From Isoetes taiwanensis (lineage: Eukaryota > Streptophyta > Lycopodiopsida > Isoetales > Isoetaceae): 64,000 nucleotides of DNA. Both the position numbers and the translations under genes were made by a program. The first letter of the stretch is position 1. Each line of letters starts with the position of its first letter. The stretch covers positions 37,930,826 through 37,994,825 of the forward strand of contig JAJEKV010000001.1 of assembly GCA_021234155.1 (NCBI GenBank). The letters are read 5' to 3'. Under the pieces are notes generated by a model that saw only the letters and a list, made by a program, of their open reading frames with translations, was not told the DNA's origin and ran no database searches. Positions 22,738-35,523 of the stretch are shown here, in pieces.

Positions 22738-23314
22738 GTTAGAGATGGACCTGGTGAAGATCTTGTTGTTGATAATGTGTTTAGGCGATGTGTTTGCAAA
22801 ATGTGGATCACTCGAGAGAAGTTTTTGATAAACTTTCAGTTTGGGATGTTGTATCATGGACCACAATAATGGCAGCATATGCTGAAAATAAACTCAAAAA
22901 GCTTTGTACTGCTTTGAACAAATGAGATTAGACAGTATACCTTCAAATAATGTTATTTTTATTTTGGTTTTAAAAGCTTGTGGGAATATGAGAGCCTTAG
23001 ACAAAGGCCAAGAATTACATACATAAATAAAAGAAAAGGGATCTCAAGATGATGCCTTTATCGGCAACTCTTTGATTGACATGCATACCAAATGCAACTT
23101 GGTTGGTGAAGCACGAAAGGTTTTTGAGAACCAGATGGACCATAATGTCATAAGTTGGACCATATTAATTAAAGCATATACTGACCATGGACTTTATGAA
23201 GAAGCACTGAAAAACTTTGAACAAATGCAACTGGAGGGTATCTCCCCTGATGTTGTCTCACTTGTTTGCATTTTAAAAGCTTGCGAGTGCCTAGGAACCA
23301 AAGAAAGAGGTTGA
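22738..23314 (+). pseudogene. pentatricopeptide-repeat (PPR) gene fragment
   Basis: Reading with frameshifts, 22785-22905 gives DVFAKCGSLE, VFDKLSVWDVVSWTTIMAAYAEN; 22917-23030 gives FEQMRLDSIPSNNVIFILVLKAC and LDKGQELHT before a stop; 23040-23314 is open and reads NSLIDMHTKCNLVGEARKVF, NVISWTILIKAYTDHGLYEEA and FEQMQLEGISPDVVSLVCIL. These are consecutive PLS-type PPR motifs of plant organellar RNA-binding and editing factors. Only about three to four repeats remain, no start, transit peptide or E/DYW tail is visible, and at least one frameshift and one stop occur, so this is a fragment. Confidence 0.8.
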
Positions 23315-25088
23315 GAAGCACGTTGTCTGACATGAAATGGACATTTTGATACATATTTCCTTGTCTAACATGTATTGGACATTAGAGAATTGAAGATTGA
23401 AGGAAGGATATGAAGGCCGAAAAACTAAAATTGAAAGAGCAAGAAACACATACAGCTGCTACTAAGGTAAATCAAGCTAAGACCCATTCTATGTATTGAG
23501 TTGCTTTCTCTACTCAATGCTTCACAGTAAGGATCATTGTGATGATGAGATGCATGGAATTTGACAAATGCAAAACCGAATTAATGTAGAAAAGTATCTA
23601 GGTAATAAATTACTTACAATTATAGTTTATAGTTATCTATTGTTTATTGAGTTCTGTGTGTTCTTTCCATTATATGCTTTGTATCCTTGCAGCTCACTGG
23701 CAGGGAATGTGGCTATATGGGGCATGGTTTTTAATTGTAAAAATAATGCTTACATGGAAATTTATACAGTGCAAATATAAACCTGGTTTTAAACTAATGG
23801 AAAAGTGTGTATGCACAGCCAAGGGTCTTGCGCATAAATTTTCAACCTAAATACTAACATGGCAATCGTTTCCTTCCTATCGGCAGAAACATGTTGACCT
23901 GGTGATGCACAGACATGTGCATTTGATGACTGTGTGGAATTCCACAAGATAATATCTTGTAATTCATTTGCAAATTTCTATGAGCATTAACTTTTTCGTG
24001 ATGGTGTATATTTTAGCTATAATTATTGCAGCTATGATTTTCATAGCATCCAGTCTATCGAGGGAGAAACATACTATGCTATCTGCCTACTGCTTTGTTT
24101 GGCAACAAACTGAAGAAGAGATGAATGCACCCAACTTCATTCTTGATCTTACTGCACTTAAATAAGAATCAGGTATCAAGTTGACTTTCAACAGAAATTG
24201 CAACGTAGATTTTTGAGACACTGTTGAGGTACGAATATTCATCACTGACAATTTTTTTTTTGGAGCTGGTGATCTGCTCTCTCATGAAGATTTTCATGAG
24301 TCAATATTCCAGGAAGCACGAACTATGCTGATTGATAAGAGATATAGCATCCGCAGTGTGCATTATCTCTTGTAAAATCATGACAGGACAGATCTAGGGA
24401 GAAATTATTTAATGTAAAAGATACAAAGTATTATGACAAAGCATTTGGAGCCTAAGGAGCATCTTCCCATCTTTCAAGTCTTTACTGGTTGCACGACTTT
24501 CTAAGTTTAAGTTCATTCAGATTAAATAGACAAATTGTAAATTTGTTTTCATTTGGTCTCTTGTTACACATGCTGCACTTTCCTCTCCTAAGATGCTTCT
24601 GCAGATTTAGAAAAGCCAACTCAGATTGGACGTACTACCTATAAGCAAGACCCATAACATACCACCCTTGAAGTGCATGAAGACATGCAGTTTTCAAATA
24701 CATTTTGAGGATCACATAGTTCCTTTATCATGATCACAGAAGATGAATAATGCAAAAGACTCCATATTTAGCAAAATAATTGGATTTTACCAGCAATAAC
24801 TACGTGTTTGGGGTTGAGACAGAAAATCTAACGTTTTGGCATTAAATGGAAACATGAAGTAAGCAGAATTTGCATGGAATTGCATTAAATACCCTTGCTA
24901 AAATGTTGTTCAATCCGTCTGGTGCAATCTGTGGAGCAATTATTTGATGTGCCAAAACTTATGGTAATGGGCCATGCTCTTGTATATATACATGCACTAT
25001 CACCACAATGAAATTTCGAGTGAAAGATAATAGCCAAGTAGTTCATGGTTGTAGTCCTGGAAAAATATCCTTCGATGCAACCGTGGGA
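23315..25088. other. intergenic, no gene recognised
   Basis: Short frames only. A piece at 24280-24375 (SHEDFHESIFQEARTMLIDKRYSIRSVHYLL then stop) looks coding-like but I cannot place it in a family. Confidence 0.35.
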
Positions 25089-25197
25089 GATGAATATATA
25101 AATACCAAGTCAACTACCTAGCGAACTATTCCATTTAACATAGATGAATATACAAATACCAAGTCAGCTACCTAGCCAACTAATCCATTTATTGCAG
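25089..25197. repeat. two-copy tandem repeat, about 54 bp unit
   Basis: TGAATATATAAATACCAAGT and its near copy TGAATATACAAATACCAAGT each lead into CAACTACCTAGCGAACTA- or CAGCTACCTAGCCAACTA-like sequence and CCATTTA. Confidence 0.7.
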
Positions 25198-25210
25198 ATG
25201 ATATCTACAT

Positions 25211-25480
25211 GATGCTTTAAAAATAATTGTGAAGCCCTTTGCCAGAACCAGCAAATCTAAGGTTCCATCAAGTTTTATGTTATTGATGCATTGGAAATAA
25301 TTGTGAAGCCCTCTGCCACAATCAGCAAATGTAAGGTTCCATCAAGTTTCATGTTACTGGGTATTCAAAATAATAGGTGTATGTTGATGCATTGAAAATA
25401 ATTGGGAAGCCCTTTGCCACAACTAGCAAATGTAAGGTTCCATCAAGTTTCATAATACTGGGTTCAAAATAACAGGTGTA
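25211..25480. repeat. three-copy irregular tandem repeat
   Basis: Three successive copies containing ATAATTGTGAAGCCCT (or GGGAAGCCCT), AGCAAATGTAAGGTTCC and ATCAAGTTTCAT; periods about 75 to 100 bp. Non-coding. Confidence 0.75.
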
Positions 25481-26605
25481 CATACTCCCTTTAAAGATAC
25501 TCTTATGGATGCTGCATATTTGATTAGGAAGGACTCAAAGCAGACTTAAGGGCAACTCTGGTGCCAAGAATACTACGAAATGTCCAGCAACCAACTCAAC
25601 CTAGGTCGGCAAGATCTTGAATAAGATATGGTTCATTGGATAAGACTGCTATAGAATAAACTTTCAATTTGTGAATGAGTGATGCTATATTCCCCTCAAA
25701 AAACATGTGATAAACATCAAAAAGAAGATGGCAGGACAACAAAATATAAATTGAAATTCGCCAAGGAAGTTTAAGATGGAGCTTCTGCCCAACAATAATC
25801 AAATGGAACAATGCTTTAATCTAGGGTAAAGAAATGTGTATATCTAATCCCAGGCTGCACCAAGGAGAAAATAGTCAGTTATAAAAGTTTCAATCACTTT
25901 CACCTGGGATAACAAAATATATCAACTCCAAAAATTCATCAGTCCAGAATAATCGGCAATTGCATAAGGTTTGATCTAGGACTTCCAATTGTGGTACAAA
26001 CTTATAGCAACAAGAACATGCCAGCCAAATACCCATATATTGATTTTTAGAAAGTTAAACACTCATGATAGTAAAGTTGTTAAAGATGGAAATATAAATT
26101 CATCGATGGGCTCACAAAATTTTCAATGTTTCATATTCTATTTAACTACCTTAATTGAAATTGGAATCAATAATAAAAGTGTATCACAGTAACAATTGAT
26201 TTAGAAGTATCAAAACTATTTGGCATTGTGAATGGTGTTACTTCAAGATATGGATGGCCTGCTAATAAGAAGAAATATGTAATTTTAGTTCTGCAGCGAC
26301 CTGCATATGTTTGATGATTTGAATATATCTTGAGAACTTGCCTTTGGATTGAAGGTCTTTCAATAATTGGTCTTTCAATAATTTGTTTCCTACAATTAGC
26401 ATTCCAAATGAATGTAAAATGGATGAAAGTAATTTTACCAAAAGTTATTCGGCATTGTCCCATATAAGTAGGAGTATGTGTCTATATCAGCTATCATTGG
26501 GCATATATCGGATTCATATATATATAATTTACAATGTAAGACTGATAATGTCCAGTGTGCATATGGTGGGCCTTGATTATGCTCTTTGTAGATTAAGTGA
26601 CGATG
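25481..26605. other. intergenic, no gene recognised
   Basis: No family-level similarity seen. A 37-bp string at about 26608-26644 (TTCTTGCACTGCGACTCGCA then TGAAACCAACAACAT) recurs at 27330-27365. Confidence 0.4.
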
Positions 26606-26807
26606 TTCATTCTTGCACTGCGACTCGCATGAAACCAACAACATGATAGATAGACTTTTGATTCATCTCAGCAGTTTTTTCTACAATGGTATAGGGTGGA
26701 TAGCTGCACATCGCAGGCTACCCAAAAAATGAAAAACATAGGGAATATCCAGTTATAACACCTGGACCCCAAATAAAATTGTGTGCTACAGATGTTGGCT
26801 AGTGTAC

Positions 26808-26893
26808 CTGCCGAGAGCTTATCGCCGGGATTAAAAAACCCCGTCCTTTCGGGTTTTCGAGGAAAAACCATAGCGATAAAATCTCGGCAAGGG
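26808..26893 (-). repeat. LINE 3' module remnant within an imperfect inverted repeat
   Basis: The middle (GGGATTAAAAAACCCCGTCC, GGGTTTTCGAGGAAAAACC) matches the LINE 3' module in reverse. It is flanked by TGCCGAGAGCTTATCGC and GCGATAAAATCTCGGCA, which are near-perfect reverse complements of about 17 bases. Confidence 0.5.
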
Positions 26894-27015
26894 GCTTGGA
26901 CAATGCAGGGCTGCTAAACGTTCCCACAAAAAAACCCACGCTCCACAGAGAATACCGAAGTCGCGCATCACCCCTGGACCTGCACATCACCAACAGAAAA
27001 ACCAATAGCGAAAAA

Positions 27016-27120
27016 ACCTCGAAAAGCGAGGGCTGGTCACGCGTGCCACGCGACAAAAAACAACATTTACACCTCGAAAAAGTGAGGGGCTGGTCACGCA
27101 TGCCACGCGATAATTATAAC
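27016..27120. repeat. two-copy tandem repeat, about 56 bp, each with a small hairpin
   Basis: Each copy contains CCTCGAAAAGCGAGG (or a close variant), able to form a short stem, then CTGGTCACGCGTGCCACGCG. Non-coding. Confidence 0.65.
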
Positions 27121-27165
27121 AAATATGAACATATAAATAAAAATTTTAAGGGGGGGAAGGGTGGG

Positions 27166-27697
27166 AGCCATGGATACTGCTGAGAGATGAGAAAGCGCCG
27201 ATGAAACGTCGATGAAGAACTCTGCAATAAATAGCGATCCCCCAACCTGATGAACGGCCTAAAAATGCATGCGATGCATGCATGCTCGTCTTGTGCAAGA
27301 ATGTCGATCCGCTAGGCGAATCGATGGCATTCTTGCACTGCGACTCGCATGAAACCAACAACATCCCGATACTAGAGAACTTCAAATACTAGATCCGAGG
27401 AGAAAAGTTGAAGATTGTCCTATGCCGGACAAAAGGGCAAAGATAGAAGAGGTTAGAAAGGATATGAATGGTCAAGAAAGAGTAGCTCATGCAAGAAGAA
27501 GCCCCTCCTCCACATGAGATCAAAGAATAGAAGCCATGGATACTACTGAGAGATGAGAAAGCGCCGATGAAACGTCGATGAAGAACTCTGCAATAAATAG
27601 CGATCCTCCAACCTGATGAACGGCCTAAAAATGCATGCGATGCATGCATGCTCATCTTGTGCAAGAATATCGATCCGCTACGCGAATCGATGGCATT
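27166..27697. repeat. 166-bp direct repeat pair (27166-27331 and 27532-27697)
   Basis: The two copies differ at about five positions by eye. Each contains AAACGTCGATGAAGAACTCT, GCAATAAATAGCGATC and the partly palindromic AATGCATGCGATGCATGCAT. They are separated by 200 bp. Read on the minus strand each copy can be set to start TG and end CA, as in small LTRs, but I found no clear primer-binding site or polypurine tract. Function unknown. Confidence 0.7.
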
Positions 27698-27785
27698 AGA
27701 CATTAAAGAGTAGAATTTTATGAAATTACTGTCCAGAGAAACTGCAGGACGTGTGTCCCCACATGTCAACCATTAGTGGTTATAT

Positions 27786-27890
27786 GTATTAGCCAAGGTG
27801 GTCATATAATTTACACATTCAAAGCACATGATGCCCTTTAGTACTTGTGGGTACTAACCAGGGTGGTCATATAATCTACACATTCAATAT
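27786..27890. repeat. short duplicated segment
   Basis: GTGGTCATATAATTTACACATTC-type sequence (about 40 bp) occurs at 27786-27825 and again at 27851-27890. Confidence 0.6.
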
Positions 27891-28933
<1,043 letters not shown>

Positions 28934-28985
28934 TTAGGATGTCAGACTTTATTTAATTAAAGAATCAAATACAAGTATAAGTGCA

Positions 28986-30609
28986 GGGCACATGCTCTAG
29001 GCTTTTGGGCATTCCGTTTGGCATTGATATCTCAGCCTCAGCGGTGTGGGAAGACATTCTGGTTGGACTGCGTCGGCATCTCAATTGGTGGAAAGGGGGG
29101 AAGCTGTCCATGGGCAGGGTCACAGTGGCGAAGTCTGTCCTTTGCTCGACTCATATTTATATGGCCTCTATCATCCTGGCACCTGAAAGTAAGGTGCAGG
29201 AAATCTCTGCTATGGTTCGTAACTTTGTGTGGGGAGGCAATGAGGAGGGGGCGGTAGTGAAGGTGGCCTGGTGGAAGTGCGTCCGTTCTAAGGCTGCGGG
29301 TGGACTCGGCTTTTTTGATCTGTCGCTGCATGGCAAGGTCCTCCTGTCTAAGTTTGTTCTTGCTATTCTTGAGAACGCGCTCGACTCCCCGGGCATGGTC
29401 TTGCTTCACCAGTCGCTGTCTCATTCCATAGTTTTCCACAAGCCGTCTGTGCCCGCGCGGCTCCCTTGGGCGTTGTTTGTGGATATCAGGCCGTATGCTC
29501 ATGCCTCGCCGTTTTTGAAGGGGCTCCTGCGAGCCTGGGAGCAGGTCCGTCCATTGTTTGCACTTGATGCCATCAGCTGCGTTCAGTTGGAGGCGTCGCC
29601 GTGGTGGATCCCCCTTGGACCACACGCACCTGTGGTTCTGGCGGCCTCTGTTGATCCCCGAGTCCAGCGCAGATGGGCGCAGTGTGGGGTTTTGACGGTG
29701 GCGGATTGGTATATGGATGGGCAGCTAGCACCCTGGCAATTGTTTCGTTATAGATTTCGGCTTCAGGAACGGGATCGTACTATCTGGGCACGGGTGGCTA
29801 ATGCTCTACCACTGCACCCCCCACAGGCATCAGGACGTGTGTGGAAGTGCCACCCGAAAGTGGATCCCTCAAAGTTTGTGAGGTCCTGTTATGAGCTTCT
29901 GGCGGTTCAAGATGAGTTGCCTCCCTCGGATGGATGGAGTCTTCAGGTGCCTGGGGATGAGTGGGGCGTTATCTGGAGGTGGGTGTGGAACCCAATCTCG
30001 CCCCCCAAGATTCGGGTATTGCTGTGGCAGATTGTGCACCGTTCTCTGAGGGTGAACACATGGGTTCACAGGATCAACCCTCGGATCAGCGACTTATGTC
30101 CCATGTGTGGTGGCTGTGTGGAGACCTTGGAACACTGCATGTTTCTCTGTTCAGATATCCAGCCGGCATGGCAGTGGGTTCAGCGCCTCTTTCATACCTC
30201 ACTCCGCAGTCAAGAGGTCCTTTTGGGGGTGTACCCTAGTAGGTGGTCCCAGCTTCAGAGTCTGGCCTTTCATCTGTGTAAAGCCTGGTTGTTGTGGCTC
30301 ATCTGGAAGCGACGACGCATGAAGGTGTTCAGGAATGCAGAGATGCAGCCTCAGGCTTTGGTCCCGCAGCTGAGGTACAAGTTATATCTATCGTATCTGG
30401 CATCCCCTCGGAAAGAGCAGGTCAAGGCAGCGGTCTGGGAAAGAACCCTCCACATTGTAGACACTCTGGGGAGATTTGTGGCATGAGTTGTAGATAGGTA
30501 CACTTATTAGGTGGGTCCTTGCCCTGGTGTGGGCAGGAGTACCCTAATACCGCTCTTCTTGTATTTCTCTGAATTAATATTAGTTAATCTGATCCTTCAA
30601 AAAAAAAAA
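28986..30609 (+). mobile_element. 5'-truncated LINE with open RT C-terminus and zf-RVT, poly(A) and target duplication
   Basis: A single open frame of about 500 codons runs from the insertion point to a stop at 30484-30486, with no true start, as expected for 5' truncation. Seen: LLGIPFGIDISASAVWEDIL and LNWWKGGKLSMGRVTVAKSVL-like wording of the RT connection region; then VWNPISPPKIRVLLWQIVHR and CPMCGGCVETLEHCMFLC of zf-RVT. The polymerase YADD box and the endonuclease are absent. It ends GATCCTTC-A(n). A 19-bp duplication (AAATACAAGTATAAGTGCA) flanks it at 28967-28985 and 30610-30628. The intact frame and clean duplication indicate a recent insertion. Confidence 0.9.
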
Positions 30610-30628
30610 AAATACAAGTATAAGTGCA
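30610..30628. repeat. target-site duplication, right copy
   Basis: AAATACAAGTATAAGTGCA, identical to 28967-28985. The boundary with the poly(A) tail is ambiguous by a few A bases. Confidence 0.9.
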
Positions 30629-31377
30629 AAGGCAGGAATAAAATTTCAGCGGATAAGCAGAGACCCACCAAGTGAAGCAACCTGCCTAAGCATAAGAGCG
30701 CACATCCAAATACTCCAGATCAATCACTTCTTACGAGGGGCAAGTGAAGAACAATGGTACGACTTAGCAATGTGACCTTCAGCTTCTTGGAGAATATGGT
30801 TATCTGTGACATCCAAACCTTTGAAGATTATCAGTCTTCATCTTTTCTATATAGTCGAAAGCAACCATCTTGCTACAAGATGAAAAGCATGGCTTCGTAA
30901 CTCCGTCCAAGTACTCGGGTAAATTGCCAAGAGCACTTGTTGAGTTGTTAATGAAACCAATTCCATACCTGTCTGAGGTGGTCACACATAAAAAAGTAAT
31001 GCTCAATGGTCTCAGGTTCACACATGCATACTGGACACTGATTTGATATTCTAGGGTTAAACTTTTGGCCAAGCACGTTAACCCGCCACATCTATGAAGA
31101 ATCTGCCACCAAAGAACTGCCACTTTTACCACATCTGCGGCCATTGAAGAGGAAGGAGTTGAAGGGGCCACTTATTAAAAGAATGAAGAATATCAGTATC
31201 AAGCAATAACTTGTGATTATTTGTTAGTATTGTGATTATTTCAAAGGATACCCCGCTTTTGCTCGGCAATGTCAAACTTAGTTTTCTACAATTCATACAT
31301 AAAGCATTAAACCCCCATTTCCAAGAACATTTAATAAATGATGTACCCATGTAGAACGTTGACCATTATCCTCCATG

Positions 31378-31492
31378 CATCATGGATGTCGCTCTATAAG
31401 AAATCATTGACAAATGTGGACATTGGATAATCACATCATGGATGGCGATATATAAGAAATCATCGACAAATTTGTCATTCGATAATTGCAAT
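31378..31492. repeat. two-copy tandem repeat, about 57 bp
   Basis: CATCATGGATGTCGCTCTAT and CATCATGGATGGCGATATAT each precede AAGAAATCATYGACAAAT. Non-coding. The following stretch to 32005 shows no gene. Confidence 0.65.
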
Positions 31493-32022
31493 TAAAAATA
31501 TGCAATTTGCAATGAGAATATTCTATTCTATCCAAGAGTGGAAATCACCTTGGACAAAGTGCAAGAGTTCCATCGAGAACTAAATAGGTGAATCTGTATG
31601 TCGATTGCGCGTGTTGTCTTGTGAGACATCATACTTGCATGATGAATGCGCAATGAACATTTTAAAACTTCATAAGTTATATTCTTTGAGCTCAATAAAA
31701 AAATGCTTTAGAAGTACAATTTTAAACTTCCATTATTAAAAATGACCATATAGCCGTTCTTAACCGTATCTTTATTAATTTTTGAACTTAATCTCAACAA
31801 AAAGGCCAGCAACGCTGGGCACTTTTTCTAGTATAATACTAAAGCCGAAATAAGATGATAGTTTGTGCGCGATCTTGTCCATTGATTTTGTTGTCTTTCA
31901 CAACTTTCATTGTAATCCATTAGATTAAAAGCAGTTTGAAAGGGTGCATGTGGGTTCATCACAGATAAGGAAGCATTGTGGAATACTTTATTTATGATGC
32001 ACTCCATCTCATGCCGTATACT

Positions 32023-33606
32023 TTCCACCTCTGTCTAAATCTGCACCTCTGTCTACTTCTCAAGTAGAGACCACTGTAAATACTTCTACTGTTGCTTCTT
32101 CCTCCTTTGTGTCTACTTCTACTGGGTGTGTATCTGCTCCTTTTGCTCCGTGTGGTTCTTCTGATGCTGTGGCTAGAGCGCCTGCTACACGATTTAGCGA
32201 TTGGATCAAATGGGATTTGACATCCAGTGTGCAATCTGCTCGTGTTTCTGCTGCATTGAATATTATGTTACAGAATAACAAGAAAGAATTGAGCTCGTAT
32301 CTAAATGAGTTACAAGCACAAGATGACCGTATGGATGTTCAGTTGCCTCCTGATGGTGTATTCTATGAGGCACAGCAATGTTCAAATGCTTTCACACAGG
32401 CTGGACTACCGGTTGTTGAAATTGATCATAATGCGCATTTACAGTGTGTTCAGAACCTTGTGTCTCATGCAGTTGTTTGCCATTTCACTGGACAGTTTTT
32501 GGATCTCCGGAGAGTTGGATTCTGGCTAAAACATCACCTTCAGAGAGTGGGTCTCCCTCATTGTGCGTCTCTAAAGGTTTTGGATAAAGATAATAATTTC
32601 TTCCTGGTCATGTTTGACTCTTCACTTGCAATTGACAGGCTTGTGGAGCATGGTGTTGATCCTCTTTGGGGACATTATCTTCTATATCAGGTTTATTCTC
32701 CTGGATTTTTGCCAAGTAAGTCTGGTGCATTGCGTATGCCTTGTTGAACTGCAAGTCTCTGATTTTATGATTGCTATTGCCAATGGATTGGGTATGCATC
32801 TTGCCCATTCTATTGTTAATGGTCCTCGAATTTGTGTATCTCTTCCTACTTGTGTTTCTATTCCTCAGTCAGTAGTGGTCAAAAGTGGCCCACGTTTTTT
32901 CAAATACAAACTACGTCTGCTTAATGGACCCGAGCTTGCCAAGATGTTTCCCAATATTGAAGCTTTCGCTACTTATAGGTCCAGACATACTTTTATCTCT
33001 ACCTCCCCCAACTGCTCCTATCCCATGTCATATAGCATCCACTTCACTTGAATGTCGTGTTGTATCATCTTCTTCCTCATCTGCCTCTGCACTAGTTAAT
33101 CCGTTCAAACTATCACCTTCTTCTATTGCATCTCTATCTCAATCTATATCAGTAGACCCTCTTAATGAGGATCAATACTCTCGTCTTCAGGACATTGCTC
33201 AGAAGCAAGAATTATTGGAAGAAGGATGGTCTACTCCACGCCTGAAGAAACTTGCACGCCGCAAAAATAGCTCGGCTCCTCAATATGTGCTGGTTCACTC
33301 TGTAGCTCCAATATCTGCTATGATTGTTACAGTGGATGTCCCTGATTCAATGGCATTGAGACACTAGGGAACAGATCAAGTTCGACCTGGCTAAAGTAAC
33401 TTTTCTAAAAATACGATTATATATTATTCTTCTCTTTCTAGGAGAGGAAAATAGTGTGAACTGCATTATATTGTCATGCTTAGACGGGTGGCCCTGCTCA
33501 GTTGGATCTGATTGTCTGCTGGGTTTTTTATTCATGTCTCTGCATTGTATTATTTATTATGTTGGAGTGTTATTAATAAAGTCTGATGTCCTTCAAAAAA
33601 AAAAAA
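32023..33606 (+). mobile_element. LINE-derived insertion carrying only an ORF1 (gag-like, DUF4283-type)
   Basis: Flanked by a 17-bp duplication ATCTCATGCCGTATACT (32006-32022 and 33607-33623) and ending AATAAAGTCTGATGTCCTTC-A(n). The frame 32109-32747 reads VVCHFTGQFLDLRRVGFWL, LKVLDKDNNFFLVMFDS and YQVYSPGFLPS, the pattern of the DUF4283/gag-like N-terminal ORF of plant LINEs (here no zinc knuckle seen). Further coding-like sequence in other frames (32755-33367, ending QEL, WSTPRLKKLARRK) continues the ORF with shifts. No reverse transcriptase is present, although the 3' end is that of the neighbouring LINEs, so it is a short internally deleted or non-autonomous member. Possible RNA-binding role by family only. 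Confidence 0.75.
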
Positions 33607-33623
33607 ATCTCATGCCGTATACT

Positions 33624-34377
33624 AATATTTCTTATGCACGCACTTTACGCCTCCATTTGGCATCAAACGATTTGCCCTTGATCATTTATTCGCTAGCTTT
33701 GCAGTGTAACTCAAGAATCCGCATCATTTCCGGCCGGATAAGCATGAGGCTTGAAAACGCAAGGAAACTTCAGAGGATTGAAGCCGGGTTGAACTGCATG
33801 CAGGACACGAAATGGTCCAGATAAACTTTTCATAATCCGTAACAACTTTTGTGCCTATCATCTTAATCAGTTGACCTTATCTCCCGTTTTATACAGCTCG
33901 AATAGATAAGCTCTTGAGCTCATTTCAACACCGCCTTGAACTAAACAGATATTATCTCATGAAGCTAAGGCGATGTGCTTTTCCAGCGTTATCTGTCTGC
34001 AGCTATTTGCTCTAAAGGCAGAAGAAGTGGACGGCAAGCATAACTGGAAATAAAGGCAAGGACAATCTTCTCTGATGGAAAATTTATGGATGCATAGCAA
34101 GGGATATAGATCTATATGCAATTCAAGATTAATGCACAAATCCTTTGTCTTGCACACTTGATCACCTTATGAAATTAAAATCATTTCTAGGCACAGATTA
34201 GTTTTTTGAGTATCTGATCAAAGATTCATACATGCCTACAGGATTTATACAGATGAATGCCAAAACTGCCAGTTGACATGAAAATGGCATACCCAAATGA
34301 TCAAAGCTAAAAATTGGAGTCCAAATAAAATTCAGGCTCCATTCCAGTTGTGATGGTCTATAAAAATGGCCTTTTTC
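33624..34377. other. intergenic, no gene recognised
   Basis: Contains a coding-like but unplaced stretch at 33700-33824 (RISMRLENARKLQRIEAGL then a stop). Nothing more. Confidence 0.35.
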
Positions 34378-35013
34378 TTATGCTGCAAGTAGATGTATTT
34401 TTTGTGTCATGTTTTGTTCAGTAAAATGTATTCTTTGTTGCTCGTATAGTTTTTTTAATAATAAAGTTAAGAGATGATGTATTAGGTGTGGTTTGACCAG
34501 CTTTACTTTAGGTATATTGAGCAGTTCATGATACATTAAAAAGAGATCATCTCCAGGGGTTATATCGGGCTTTGGCTTTTGCAACAGAACATTGATACCA
34601 ACACATATGGTACAAGGATCTATGAATATGCTGCAGATTGGGATGGATTTCATGTACTTGTGATTTTTCATATAATCCATCGCCAGATCTTTTTTAAACA
34701 ATTGGGGCACAAAGAGTTTGACGTCTATTATACAAGGCCAACAATCAGAGCACATATATTGAAGCAAGGCATTTTCGTATGAGTCAACTTGAATCAGCAT
34801 ATCTAAATTCAACATATTGTTGCATTGTGGCATGGTATCATGGAATGCCAGACTTCTGCATATGATCAACAAAAACCATGAATTTTCATGACCACAATGA
34901 ACTTGATCACTTGATGGGATAACATAAATGTCAACATGGGAAAATAACATTTTTTTATTTCTGTTACTATCTTTTTGCAGACGAGAAAAAAACCTTGCAT
35001 GCCCTTCATGCAT
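34378..35013 (-). CDS. hypothetical protein, possibly the distal part of a decayed transposase-like gene
   Basis: A 211-codon open frame on the minus strand. No family is certain. The segment GDDLFLMYHELLNIPKVKLVKP faintly recalls a region following the helix-turn-helix in the transposase-like family of the 35.5-36.6 kb frame, and its position (same strand, 510 bp downstream) fits. Runs such as CSDCWPC and LLTLLLKKL are otherwise unremarkable. It may equally be a chance open frame. Confidence 0.3.
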   Translation of the reverse strand: MHEGHARFFSRLQKDSNRNKKMLFSHVDIYVIPSSDQVHCGHENSWFLLIICRSLAFHDTMPQCNNMLNLDMLIQVDSYENALLQYMCSDCWPCIIDVKLFVPQLFKKDLAMDYMKNHKYMKSIPICSIFIDPCTICVGINVLLQKPKPDITPGDDLFLMYHELLNIPKVKLVKPHLIHHLLTLLLKKLYEQQRIHFTEQNMTQKIHLLAA

Positions 35014-35037
35014 TAGGAGTAGCCGGTAATATTTTGT

Positions 35038-35150
35038 AGTTGTGGTTGTCAGGCAAGGACTCTATCCAAAAGGAGAATCTCTTCACATATTTTGCAGTTG
35101 TGGTTGTCAAGCAAGGACTCTATTCAAAAGGAGAACCTCTTCACATAATT
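35038..35150. repeat. two-copy tandem repeat, about 60 bp
   Basis: GTTGTGGTTGTCAGGCAAGG and GTTGTGGTTGTCAAGCAAGG each continue ACTCTATYCAAAAGGAGAA and CTCTTCACATA. Confidence 0.7.
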
Positions 35151-35523
35151 GGCTTGGTGATTTCAAACTTAGTGTTCCTTAAGTTGATTCCTGCTTGATG
35201 GCATTGCAATCATAAACTTGGTATTGTGCATATTTGCTAGATTGTGTGTTATGGTGGTGAAATTTGCTGTTTTCTATTGCATGTCATGGTCATAGTATCG
35301 TGAAGTTGCAACTTATGAGTGCCTGTATAACAAGTCCCTTCACTAGGTTTCAGGCTGTGGTTTCAAGTTAGTTACTTTTGTTTGGAGTGTTAGCTTGAGG
35401 GTAACAACATGTTGCCATAAGATTGGCAAAGCCTCTTTATGGATATATATGCTCACTATGTTTGATTACTTATTTCTTGACATGTGCTAAAGGTATTCTT
35501 AACAGAAGCAAGTTTCTTGAGTT

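Noticed and set aside
27170-27697. TRIM retrotransposon call for the 166-bp repeats
   Set aside because: TG/CA ends can be chosen, but no primer-binding site, polypurine tract or target duplication was found; kept only as a repeat.
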